From NCBI GenBank assembly GCA_029817715.1, contig JARUPY010000474.1, positions 1,922,001-1,986,000 on the forward strand: a DNA stretch of 64,000 bases, in the 5' to 3' direction. Below, piece after piece: positions 34,507 through 45,180 of this stretch. A program made the position numbers and the translations under genes. Positions within the stretch are counted from its first letter, which is position 1. Each line of letters starts with the position of its first letter. The notes below the pieces were generated by a model. The model saw only the letters and a list, made by a program, of their open reading frames with translations, searched no databases and was not told the origin of the DNA. This DNA is from Melastoma dodecandrum (lineage: Eukaryota; Streptophyta; Magnoliopsida; Myrtales; Melastomataceae).

Positions 34507-34720
34507 ACATAGGCTATTGTCTGCTTGCGTAGAATTTACTATGTGCTTGCGTGGGGTTTGTCACGCAGTCGCTATCTCGAGGAGGTCGTGTGGAGCCGCT
34601 GAAGGGAAAATCCATCCTTGGACATGGGTTGTTGTCTACTTCCGTAAGATTTACTATGTATTCGTGTGGGGCAAACCACGAAGTTATTGTCCCGAGAGGA
34701 TTGCACAATGGAAGTAATAG
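34507..34720. repeat. imperfect tandem duplication, unit about 113 bp
   Basis: Two units begin GGACATAGGCTATTGTCTGC (34507) and GGACATGGGTTGTTGTCTAC (34620). Each continues with GTTTACTATGT-like and CGTGTGGGG-like text. They are clearly related but diverged. No function is apparent. Confidence 0.75.
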
Positions 34721-35280
34721 GGAGGAGCTCGTCGCATCATTACCTTCTTTGTCCTTCACTTCGTTAATCTTCCTGCATTCGACCTCTCCAAACGATCACG
34801 AAAATGTAGATCGACAATGGGTATCCGTCCAACCGCATGCTACCTTCACGTTCAACTCCTCACTACAATGTCCAGGTTTGCTTCATCAGGTCCCTACCAC
34901 ATGCGAATGCCATCCGGCTGATTGTGAAAATGTGGATTGAGATGCAGACTACTATGGAACGTCTGGAATACATCGTCAACTACAACATGAGGCTTCCCAA
35001 TAATATGCAACGAGAGCACCCTCATGGCCATTGGGTGACAGAGTTCCTGGAGAAATCTAGGAGAGCCTACAATCTACCGACCGTATTGACGAAGATAACT
35101 GCGACACCAACGATGAATACGTCATTGGAGCCATGAACAGGCCCTTGTTTTATCTCCTACTGCCGAGCACGAATAAATTCATAATGCCCATAGGCCGTGT
35201 CTATGTCTAATTACAACACCGTCACATAACAAGATTTTCCGATTTCGTCTTAAGTTCGACATTTACGAATCGACTACCGT

Positions 35281-35832
35281 GTGGGAGCTTCTCTTCATGG
35301 AGACCAACATCGTTTGTCAATGGCAGAGGGAAACGTGGATGTGGAACTGCATGAGGATTTCTTTGTACTCGTTTGGAACATGCAGGAATACCTCAAGGTC
35401 GATTCCTTCGCATATGTAGTTGTCCGGCTCTTTGATGTGCAAAAGGTATGCATGGCCAAAGTGCTTAATGTTCCTCTATTGGTTTGCGCACATTTGGAAA
35501 GGATCTGTCCAAACTTTCCTTACAACAACTTCCACATAGTCGAATCCTGGCAGGGGAATGAATTGATCGTTTTGCGTTGGGAGGAGGTATATATCCATGT
35601 CTTCGAGGAACTACAAGCTATGACAAGCGCACTACAACTGGTAAAATTCCTCCCCTTCCACTTTTTACAATTCCCACTTAAGCATGGCGACAATGACAGT
35701 TCGTTGCATTACTTTTACGTAGGACTACCCGCGCAGCCTTTCCCAACATCCTTCCACCCGTCCAACAAGGAAAACTACCTTTGGGTCCTACTTTGTCATC
35801 AGCGGTGGGATTACATCTCACAGAGAAAGTAA
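35281..35832 (+). CDS. unidentified ORF, 183 codons
   Basis: The ORF encodes an aromatic-rich protein (VELHEDFFVLVWNMQEYLKV, NNFHIVESWQGNELIVLRWE, YFYVGLPAQPFPTSFHPSNK) without a family I recognise. There is no obvious signal peptide or repeat. A shorter open piece at 34837-35136 lies just upstream on the same strand in another frame, so both may be remnants of one larger decayed gene. It could equally be chance. No catalytic motif is visible. Confidence 0.25.
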   Translation: MGASLHGDQHRLSMAEGNVDVELHEDFFVLVWNMQEYLKVDSFAYVVVRLFDVQKVCMAKVLNVPLLVCAHLERICPNFPYNNFHIVESWQGNELIVLRWEEVYIHVFEELQAMTSALQLVKFLPFHFLQFPLKHGDNDSSLHYFYVGLPAQPFPTSFHPSNKENYLWVLLCHQRWDYISQRK

Positions 35833-35919
35833 TCCCCATTTGTAGTTGGTAGTTCGTTCATCCTTCCAACTGGGAAGATGAAAAGGATCTGGTTTGCTTT
35901 CCCTCCATAGGTAAAATGA

Positions 35920-36546
35920 CTAAAATAGGTTGACGTAAATCAGTTGTGAATACAGTCTTCTCAATTTCGAGATCCAAAATACGTCTTCTTGACTTCTTCT
36001 TGATTGATCTGCAAACCGCTCGCCAGAGACGTGTAGTGATGCTAGGGGAAAACTTCTCCGCAACGTGTCACCGTGCAGCACCGCTCGAATGAGCTCCTCC
36101 TCCTTCATTCTGGATTTCTCGAGTGGGCTCTTCAACTTAGGCTCATATCTTCTCGACTTGGTGCTCTCAAATGGGCTCCTGATGGTGTTTATCATCTGAT
36201 GTGACAGTTTCACTAGGCTCATTGTGAAGGCCCAATATTCTACATGTAAATATTTTGACTCCCTAAAAACTGCTTCAACTTGCCCAACATGCTTATCGCT
36301 GAATCTCTTCATTTTCTTCCACAAATCTTGAAATGTTTGCACCTTTCTATTACCAATCATCTTAAAACCTTCTTGTTTGTCGTGGCATACTTGATTCGAG
36401 ACGATCGCATACATAGTTGAAATTCGGCTCGGCAGTCTCGAACTCGGCTTCATTGGCATTGTCGAACCACTATAAATCTTTTGTATCAACAAATTAACAC
36501 ATAGTACAATATAACACAGATTTGGAAATATGTTTAGCAGATCCAA
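35920..36546 (-). CDS. unidentified ORF, 208 codons
   Basis: The encoded protein is basic in its second half (RYEPKLKSPLEKSRMKEEEL), with a hydrophobic start. It faces the 183-codon ORF tail to tail. No domain is recognised. The first ATG gives a stretch (MDLLNIFPNLCYIVLCVNLL) that could be intergenic read-through; an internal Met near residue 45 is an alternative start. Possibly an orphan gene or a decayed transposon piece. Confidence 0.22.
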   Translation of the reverse strand: MDLLNIFPNLCYIVLCVNLLIQKIYSGSTMPMKPSSRLPSRISTMYAIVSNQVCHDKQEGFKMIGNRKVQTFQDLWKKMKRFSDKHVGQVEAVFRESKYLHVEYWAFTMSLVKLSHQMINTIRSPFESTKSRRYEPKLKSPLEKSRMKEEELIRAVLHGDTLRRSFPLASLHVSGERFADQSRRSQEDVFWISKLRRLYSQLIYVNLF

Positions 36547-36740
36547 GTTTTGTAATGTGATAGAAAGATAAATGTATAATCAGATAAATAAAGCGGTGAA
36601 CGTCTTATGACGTTAATTCAACCTCGTTCTTAGTGCAATCCTATTTCAACAAGAAGCTTCGTTGGCCGTGCTTGGGTGGGCACGATGCCGAGCGATTAGC
36701 GTTGCTAGGTTGAGTTGGCCATAATAGCATCTCAAACCCG

Positions 36741-37223
36741 TCACATCTGCTCACCGAGATTCGCGGCACCCCTGCTGCTTGCTTCACCCTCGAGTGCCTC
36801 ATCTGGAGTTACGGAGGATGGTACTTGGACAAGCTCCGCCCTTTGGAATGCCTCCACGCCACTCGCCATGTAAGAAGCACCCACCAGCTTGCCTTTCTCG
36901 TAGCCCCGCTCTAGCTGCATGGTCGTCACTCGCTCCGGCTCAACACCATCTTTCCCTCTAGATTGCCCCTTCACGAAGCATGGTTGTCTTGGGTCTCCAA
37001 TGATCAGTCCGCCCAAGTGCGGCACCACAGCGACCTGCGCCTTCACCAAGAAGCCGATCCCTAAAATAACATCATAGTCATCAATAAGGACAACAGTTAG
37101 ACCATGAGCTCCACTCCACGAGCCCACTAGGATCGGGACACCCTTAGCCACACGGCTAATAGGCTGGCTATCCGAGTTCACCGCTGTCACTCGCCACGAG
37201 CACTTCTCCGCTCGTCGCCCCAA
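36741..37223 (-). pseudogene. Ty3/gypsy aspartic-protease-region fragment
   Basis: The text GVPILVGSWSGAHGLTVVLI followed by DDYDVILGIGFLVKAQVAVV and PHLGGLIIG matches the region just after the protease active site of plant gypsy polyproteins (usually written DDFDVILGMDFL). It ends about 30 bp from the LTR of the neighbouring chromovirus but is not part of it, so it is probably the remnant of an older element. No RT or LTR of that older element is seen. Confidence 0.72.
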
Positions 37224-37254
37224 TCATTTACGCTCCTATTTTCAGGGCTATTAT

Positions 37255-39612
37255 TGAAGGACTTGACAAATTTTAAATTTTTCGTCAGTCAATACGGTCG
37301 TAGTTGACCGGTCAACAGCGGAAGACGACAAACTGAATCTCTACGTTGGTCATGCATATCTGTCTACTCTTCAGTGTATCGTATCTCCGTCACATCTTCA
37401 GTCATTAACCCTCTGCAACACTAAAATAATTTCCCCAAATTGGGGTCAGCGATAATTCGCCGAGTACGTCCCACTCGTGCACATGCGAAACATGGTACTC
37501 CTAATTTCGTTCTACCGTGCATCTTTGAAAACCATTTTATACAGCATGCGATATATATAAAACAAGATTTACATATTCACAGTTGACAAAACAGACATTA
37601 ATTACCCCATGATAATATGTATAGTAGAGCACATTTCACGAAAGCATTACAAAGTAGCAAAACAATCTAACGACTCCCATGAATCAAACGTCCTCCACAA
37701 AACAACTCTTCCCTAAGTGCCAGGACCACCGTAGTGCGTCCTCACCCACTCCTCCGGGAGCGCCCGGGGCAACAGCAGGACGTGCGACCGCGAGTGGTGC
37801 CACCTTCCCGTTCTCTCCTCTGACACACAGTCGGGAATCACATCTCATAACATAGGGTAAGCACCCGTTGTACTCCCAATATATTAAGTCCAGACGTAGT
37901 GGCCACAGCAGAAGATTGAATGTCTATTTCATCGGTCCTAAACCGATACGTACCCATCTCGCAACGAGCCTAGCGAAGTTGGTCTAGTTTGGGATGTAAC
38001 AACCGGCCTCCAACCAATAGAATCCCCCAGGACAACTCCTCGGGATCCAACCACCGCCAACCGTAGTTTGCGTAATTGGTCCATCCCATGTAGCCCGGTT
38101 TCATCTATCGGGTTAACTGATGTCACACATTCCCAAGAACCCTAGCAACCGCCTTCTTTCTATGCAGACACCAACAGAGTGCAGTTCTCTTTTTGATTGC
38201 GGATACGATTCTTACCAATCCATATGGCCACCTAGACAATTGATTCCATCATACTAAGGCAGGTACATTTTCCCTTTTTAAAAACAAAACCATAAACAAT
38301 TAACACTTGTATGGAGTACAAGTTCCCTCACCCATGGTTCCCACTTAATATCACGGGTGTCATCAATTCTTTCGCTCGTCAACACGCATATCTTTGCCGC
38401 AGCCACTAGCTATCAGGCGGCACATGCCACATCGACTAGAATTCGACATTCAGGCATCCTAAGACAACGCACAAGGGCGATAGGGGAAGCTCCCGATCAA
38501 CGTGGCTTCCTCACCGAGTTCATCAGAGGGATTTATAAATCCACAATTTGACTGCACATGGGCAGCCATCTCCGCTTTATACATCTCACTATTGCAGAAC
38601 TATAAGCTCCAGTGAGGTTCACAACCTCACGAGCCACACCACCTATTATCGGTGCGACACTCTCCGGATACCCAATGACCAGGCCTGCCGAACGCAGAAC
38701 TCCTAGTCGTCATTAACTTGCCTCCTCTCCTACCCGACCTTTCCCCGCACACTCCCTACTCTTCCCACGCTATTCGTAAGACAAAACATATTACACCAGA
38801 CTTCAATAACGACAGGGGGAAAGGGAGCAGGACGCACTTGTCGTCTCCTGGGGTCCGTTTAATTGGAACCGCGACCCCCTTCTCTTTCCTTCGTCAAGCC
38901 GCGTCCTCCTTCAGACAGAGTCACACGCACGTCGGCTGCCCTCCCGTGGACAGCAGCAAATCGGAGTCGAGCCGACTCAGGAAGCCTACCTCAGAGAGTG
39001 AGAGTGGCCGAGGGAAACGTGTAGCCGGGTGCGATTACCAAATCTGGAGGAAGCCGATGGAACTTGATCTCCCCGACACCGTTTCCTTTGCTCCCCCTTT
39101 TATTTTGTTATTATTATTTTTTTATTTTATTCTATCTCATTTTTCTTTTCCTTACTCTGTTGCTTTGTCTTTCTTATCCCGAGTTCCTAGTGCTAGCGTG
39201 TGAATGGTGGGAATTGGCTTCCCTAAACTCTCCTATCCGTTTTATTCGGATAAAGGTCCCGTTGGCACTCTCATGGATCCCATACGCCTCACGTTGCTAA
39301 TTAATTCCATATCTTAGTTTTCAAAGCCTACATGTCAATTAATTCCTCTTTAATCACAATCCGACGCGTTAAACGAATCCTACCGTGACTCGAACTCGAT
39401 TTCGTTTGGGTCCAAGCGTCTCATTTCCTGTGCGACATAATCACACGAAATCGAATTACAAATCTCGACAATATTCGATATTAACGTCAACTGACAACGA
39501 GATTATTAAACTCTCGTACCACGTCGGATTTTGACTCGGTCAAATATTCCATTCTTAGTCAATAGTAATACCACGGTCATACATTACATTTTTGAAATTT
39601 AGGGTCGTTACA
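37255..39612 (-). repeat. chromovirus 3' LTR (left copy, 2,358 bp)
   Basis: Plus-strand start TGAAGGACTTGACAAATTTT and end GGGTCGTTACA. It matches 45181-47593 throughout, with many substitutions and a few indels. Small ORFs inside are not genes. Confidence 0.93.
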
Positions 39613-39624
39613 ATCCGCCCCCTT
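39613..39624 (-). other. chromovirus polypurine tract
   Basis: The minus strand reads AAGGGGGCGGAT directly before TGTAACGACCC, the expected place for the plus-strand primer. Confidence 0.85.
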
Positions 39625-39662
39625 ATTTAAATTTCGTCCTTGAAATTTCTTATTACAACATA

Positions 39663-42600
39663 TCACTCAAACAGGTATGGGTACATCTCTCTCATACGGG
39701 ACTCTGCCTCCCAAGTAAATTCCTCGATCTGACCGTGGATCCAATGTACCCGTACCATCGGAACCACTCTATGACGGAGCTGTTTCTCCATCCTGTCCAC
39801 TATCTCAACTGGCTCCGTAGGGATCTGTAAATTCGAAGCCACCTCAATTTGCTCATCATGTAGTACATGTCGAGGATTCGGAACGTATTTTTGAAGCATA
39901 GACACGTGGAAGACATTGTGGATGTCCGCCAGCCTGGGTGGTAAGGCTAGTCTATAAGCCACATTTCCGATCCTCTCTAAAATCTCATAAGGCCCAATGA
40001 ACCTCGGGTTTAATTTTCCTTTCAACCCGAATCGGAGGTTCATCTTTGTAGGAGAAACTCTTAAGAATACGAAATCTCCAAACTCGAACTCAAGGGGTCT
40101 GCGCCGCCTGTCTGCATAACTTTTCTGTCGGCTTTGAGCGGCGCGAAAACGATCCTGGATGAGCCTAATCGTCTCTGGAGTCTCACGGACCATCTCAGGT
40201 CCTAATTCTGCCTGTTCTCCACTCTCGTTCCAACATAAGGGAGTCCTGCACGGGCAACCAAACAGAGCCTCAAAAGGTGCCATCTGAATACTCTGCTAAT
40301 AGCTGTTGTTGTACGAGAACTCGACTAAAGGTAGCTGATCAACCCATGTACCCTCCAAGTCCAAGGCACAGACTCTCAGCATGTCCTCAAGTATTTGAAT
40401 GATACGCTCAGTCTGACCATCTGTCTGAGGGTGGAAGGCAGTACTCATGTTTAACCTCATTCCCAACGACCGCTGTATGGTGCTCCAGAACCAAGAAGTG
40501 AATCTCGCATCTCTGTCAGATACTATTACACTGGGTACACCGTGAAGGCGAATGACCTCCTTCACGTACAGCTTGGCCAACTTGGCAACCGAGTAAGTCA
40601 AATTAATTGGAATGAAGTGGGCAGACTTAGTCGGTCTATCCACTATCACCCAATCTGAATCATAACCCCGCGCCGTCCTGGGCAGGTTTGTCACGAAATC
40701 CATAGCAATCTCATCCCATTTCCACTGGGGAATCGACAGAGGTTGAAGTTCTCCCCCCGGTCTCTGCTGTTCAATCTTGACCATCTGACAGGTCAAGCAG
40801 CGGCTCACATATTGAGCCACATCTCTTTTCATTCCTGGCCACCAATACTGTTTTCGCAGGTTTTGATACATCTTGGTGACTTTGGGGTGGATACTATAAG
40901 CACTCAGGTGTGCCTCATCCATGATCAGGGTACGAAGCTCTTCCTGAGCAGGAATGCAAATACGTCCTTGGAAACGCAGCAGGTCGTCATCAGATACGCT
41001 GAACTCGTCATCCGTTTGATCTAGCAACCTGGATCGTATATCTATCAAGTACTGATCTTGGTACTGAGCCTCACGGATCTGATCCATCAACCCCGACCCA
41101 ATAATCATGGTAGCTAGTAGAGGACCACTGCCGCTGAATCCTACTCTAATGCCAATCTCATTAACCTGTTCACATAGTCGCCATTCCTCTACTTCGATGC
41201 TCGCCAACAAGGTAGTTTTTCTGCTCAAGGCATCGGCAACTACATTGGCTCTACCTGGGTGATAGGAAATCGTGCAGTCATAGTCCTTAATCAGTTCCAT
41301 CCACCGCCTTTGCCTCATATTTAATTCATCATGAGAGAATAGGTATTTCAGGCTCTTGTGGTCGATGAATATCTCGAAGGTTTCACCATACAGGTAGTGT
41401 CGCCATAATCTCAAAGCGAAGACTACTGCATCAAACTCCAAATCATGGGTAGGGTAGTTCTGTTCATATATCTTTAATTGTCTGGAAGCATAAACTACTA
41501 CCCTGTCGTGCTGCATCAGCATCGCTCCCAATCCAAAGTAAGAGGCGTCGCAGCAGACTGCAAATCCTCCGCTGCCACTGGGCAAAACCAATACTGGTGC
41601 GGAAGTTAATCGATTCTTTAATTCAAGGAAGCTCCTCTCGCAATCATGACTCCACTCGAACGCGGTACCCTTTTTCAGTAGCTGGGTTAGAGGTCTAGCA
41701 ATCCGGGAGAATCCCTCAATAAAGCGCATGTAATACCCAGTTAAGCCGAGGAAGCTCCGCATCTCAGTCACTGTAGTAGGGAGAGGCCAGTTCAGAACAG
41801 GTTCAACCTTGGCTGGATCTACTGCAATACCCTTAGCGGATACAACGTGACCCAAGAAGCTTACGCTGCTCATCCAGAACTCACACTTACTTAACTTAGC
41901 ATACAGCTGATTCTCTCGTAATGCCTCTAATGCTAGTCTTAGGTGCTTCGCGTGCTCCTCCATACTTTTAGAATAGACCAAGATGTCATCAATGAACACT
42001 ACTACGAACTGATCTAAGTACGGCCTGAAGATGCGATTCATCAGCTCCATAAAAGCAGCAGGTGCCTTAGTCAAGCCAAAGGACATCACTAGGAATTCGT
42101 AGTGTCCATAACGCGTACGGAAGGTTGCTTTCATAACATCTGAATCACGGACTCTGATATGATGGTATCCTGATCTCAAGTCGATCTTAGAGTACACTAC
42201 GGAGCCTTGAAGTTGGTCGAAGAGATCATCAGGCAGGGGGTATCCGTTCTTGATCGTAGCTTTGTTCAATAACCGATAGTATCTGCACATCCGTATCGTA
42301 CCGTCTTTCTTTTTAACAAATAGTACGGGAGCACCCCACAGAGACACACTCGGACGTATGAATCCCTTGTCAAGTAGGTCCTGGAGCTGTACTTTTAGTT
42401 CTCTTAATTCAGGGAAACCAATACGATACGGTGCCTTAGAAATAGGTTCGGTCCCTGGTACAACATCTATTACAAAGTCCATCTCCCTAGACGGTGGTAG
42501 CCCAGGAAGTTCCTTAGGAAATACATCCTCATATTTCTGCACAACTGGAATGTCTCGCAGGCTAGGAAGTTCTTCCTTCAGATTGAGCACCACTGTAAGA

Positions 42601-42803
42601 AAAGCTTCACCCCCATCACGCAAGATCCTCTGCGCTTCCACAGCTGCAATCAACGGAATACTCACACTCTGGTCACACACGGTGGCATACTGGTGGGCTG
42701 GTTGTCCTGGTACGCCAAACAAAATCTCTCGCCTGACGCAATCTACCATTGTGTGGCACTTCATCAGCCAATCCATACCTATTATGACGTCAAATCCCTT
42801 TAT
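39663..42803 (-). pseudogene. chromovirus pol: RT, RNase H, integrase, chromodomain, with stops
   Basis: The main open part (42776-40296, 826 codons) has, in order: GMDWL just after the protease; RT with [36 protein letters not shown] and the catalytic [13 protein letters not shown]; RNase H with [13 protein letters not shown] and [10 protein letters not shown]; and integrase with an HHCC zinc finger ([11 protein letters not shown]...CLTC) and DDE residues in [16 protein letters not shown] and DGQTERI. After a stop at about 40293 the frame resumes (40283-39663) with the GPYEIL module and a chromodomain-like end (VRVHWIHGQIEEFTWEAESR), which in intact relatives directs insertion to marked chromatin. 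The RT motif normally reading CIDYRELNK is CRYYRLLNK here, losing conserved residues, and two residues are missing in [11 protein letters not shown]. Confidence 0.92.
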
Positions 42804-44078
42804 CTAGAAAACAACGAGGTCAATCCATGACTGCAGCCAGCTCACAGTTATTTGACAATCCCTGCATATAGAACTCATGGCCATGTACTCCCCATTGGGC
42901 ATCCATACCTTCAGGGGACTACCTCCCAGACCAATAATGAAACTATGCTTCTCAACAAAACTCAGAGATATAAACGAATGGGTAGCACCTGTATCGAACA
43001 GTGCCTTAGCGTCCAATCCATTAACAAGAATCATACCTGACATGGCATTGTTGGAGGGGCCTCCTCGTCCCCAGCCTATGGTATTCACCTGGCCAGAACC
43101 TGACGGCTGGTTAATGGAGCCCCTGGATCCGCTCCTGCCAGGCATGTTACGCCCCCTCCCAAATGAAGAACCGACACTGACAGTCCCGCTGCCCGTTGCC
43201 TGTGGACAATGGATCTGTATGTGGCCAAGCTGGCCGCACTGATAGCAACGGATCCTAGCTGCTGGGCATGTCGAGCCTCCATGAGCTCGTCCACACTGCG
43301 AGCAAGTAGGTGAGTGAGAGGGCCGCGCACCTCGACCGTAGCCACTAGGCTTGGAGATCCCACTAGAACTAGGCCTCCTGCTTCCCCCGAAGAAACGGCT
43401 CACGCCTTTGAAGAGTCCTCCGGATTTCTTCGAGGGTCCAGCCTCCTCTTTCCCTTTACGTGCCTTCAGCGCGTCCTTTTCCTTCAGCGTTTTCTCTATG
43501 GCCTGAGCTCGGTAGCAGAGCTCCTCAAAGGACTGTAACATAAGCGGCATCAGCTTGGCACGGATTCTCGAGTTCAGGCTCATCAGGTATCTATGAGCCT
43601 TCTGTTCTGGTGTAGCTATAAGACCCGGAGCATACCTCGCAAGCTCAGTGAACTTGCATTCGTGTTCGTCCACCGTCATGTCTCCTTGGTCGAGCATCTC
43701 GAACTATCTTATCTTATTCAACCTCATGGTGGTCGGAAAATACTTATCCAAGAAGGCCTGGCGGAATTGTTCCCACGTCGTGCCCTGTAAGTGTGCATGG
43801 AAAGCAGATGCAGAGGAGGTCTACCAGTGGTTTGCGCCCCCTCGTAGGTGGAATTCAGCCACCGCCAGCTTCTCGGTTTCAGTTTACTCTAGGTATTTGA
43901 ATATTCGGTCCCAGTCCTGGAGAAAAGTCTGGGCCTGCTCTGGGCCTTCCATACCCACGAAGGTAGGGGGATTCATTTTCCCCACCTCCTTGATAATCCT
44001 CAGGCGGCGACGATTCGTTGGTGTCGCTCCAGGAGCACAAGAATTTCTGGCAGCGCTGCTTCCAATGTCGTCTGCCAT
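42804..44078 (-). pseudogene. chromovirus gag-protease with several in-frame stops
   Basis: The gag starts at MADDIGSS (44078) with KMNPPTFVGMEGPEQAQTFL, then a stop after FKYLE at about 43881, another after GANHW and another after NKIR. The long piece 43697-42804 has DMTVDEHECKFTELARYAPG, a zinc knuckle CYQCGQLGHIQIHC (C-x2-C-x4-H-x4-C) preceded by a second Cys/His cluster (CSQCGRAHGGSTC), and the protease active site LFDTGATHSFIS. A stop after WIDLVVF separates it from pol. Confidence 0.9.
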
Positions 44079-44367
44079 CTGTAGAATTCACGGAAATGTT
44101 TAGGTTGAGTATTCGAAGTGGGAGTAGTCCAGCTAGTGGACTCTGAGTATTCGGAGTTGGCGTGGGTCAAACTGACGAATCCACGACCCTTTTATACTAC
44201 CAAGACTCGAGGTTTAATAATTCACGATTTATTGTCACATGCAGGCTACTATTCGCCTGCTATTTGTCGGTCACATGATACACAGTACACGCAAACGACA
44301 ATTCACTCAGGCTGACAAGACTCCACACTGATGATATTTAACATGGGTCGTAAGGGGACAACTTGTA

Positions 44368-44835
44368 TCAGTCCCGGCGACCCAGCCTTTCGTGTTCGAA
44401 GGCGTCTATGGCTTGTTCCAGGTCCGTTTGGGCTGCCCAAACGAGTGATAAGTGGAAGTCTTGTACATATTGGTCCATCCCAGGGATGACGTCCAATAGG
44501 TCACGAAGGTCATAGCATCTCCCAAGATGGTTGACGGGGTCGTGTTCAGGCTCAATCGCGGCAAGAAGGGCCATGATGCGTCTTAAAACTGGATAGTCGA
44601 GGGTGGGTGGAGGTGGATCGCATTCAAGAATGGTGAGGAATTGTGTAAGAATATTCAGGCACTCAACGACTGTGACGTCTGGCGCTGGATTCTCGTCAAT
44701 ACGAGCAGGGTTCGGAATTTCCTCAGCTCTCTCAACTCCTGGAAAACCTCCTCCTAATTCCATGCTGGGGCTCGCTTTGCCTTTGGATATCTCTAGCATG
44801 CATCCTGAACGTCGACCCTCGCCACGATTTGCCAT
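44368..44835 (-). CDS. 155-codon leader ORF between primer site and gag
   Basis: An intact ORF lies 332 bp downstream of the primer-binding site and about 290 bp before gag. Its product is acidic and probably mostly helical: CLNILTQFLTILECDPPPPT, then RIMALLAAIEPEHDPVNHLG, then DLEQAIDAFEHERLGRRD. No zinc finger, protease or other motif is seen, and I do not recognise a family. Chromoviruses usually start with gag, so this extra ORF is unusual. It is open while gag and pol have stops. The same ORF recurs at 63470-63937 with one amino-acid change, but as part of the recent palindrome, so that identity says little about selection. Confidence 0.6.
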   Translation of the reverse strand: MANRGEGRRSGCMLEISKGKASPSMELGGGFPGVERAEEIPNPARIDENPAPDVTVVECLNILTQFLTILECDPPPPTLDYPVLRRIMALLAAIEPEHDPVNHLGRCYDLRDLLDVIPGMDQYVQDFHLSLVWAAQTDLEQAIDAFEHERLGRRD

Positions 44836-45166
44836 CTTATACTAAGATAATTGGGGGTGTTACTCGTAGTCTTTCTGACTAAAATATGATTTTTCCAATT
44901 GACGAGCTTTCGGATGTATTTATAATGAATTTTATATCAATTTAGCCGCTCGTCTAGTATTTTCATGTCACGGGCACGTTTACTGTGCCAGTCACGTCTA
45001 TCTGCACTCTGAAAGATTTCCCGACAGGGGTGAGTGCGCCTGTGAAAATGTTTTATCTTACTTTATCAGACTCTGTCTAGTCTCATCACTCAGGGGTGAA
45101 TTTACTATTCCTTTTAGTTTAAATCTAAAGCGCACACTAATCCTCCTTATTACTCTAACTAACTGC

Positions 45167-45178
45167 GCTCTGATACCA
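45167..45178 (-). other. chromovirus primer-binding site (tRNA-iMet)
   Basis: The minus strand reads TGGTATCAGAGC, a perfect form of the common plant initiator-Met tRNA site, two bases inside the LTR. The mirrored copy is at 63127-63138. Confidence 0.95.
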
Positions 45179-45180
45179 AC

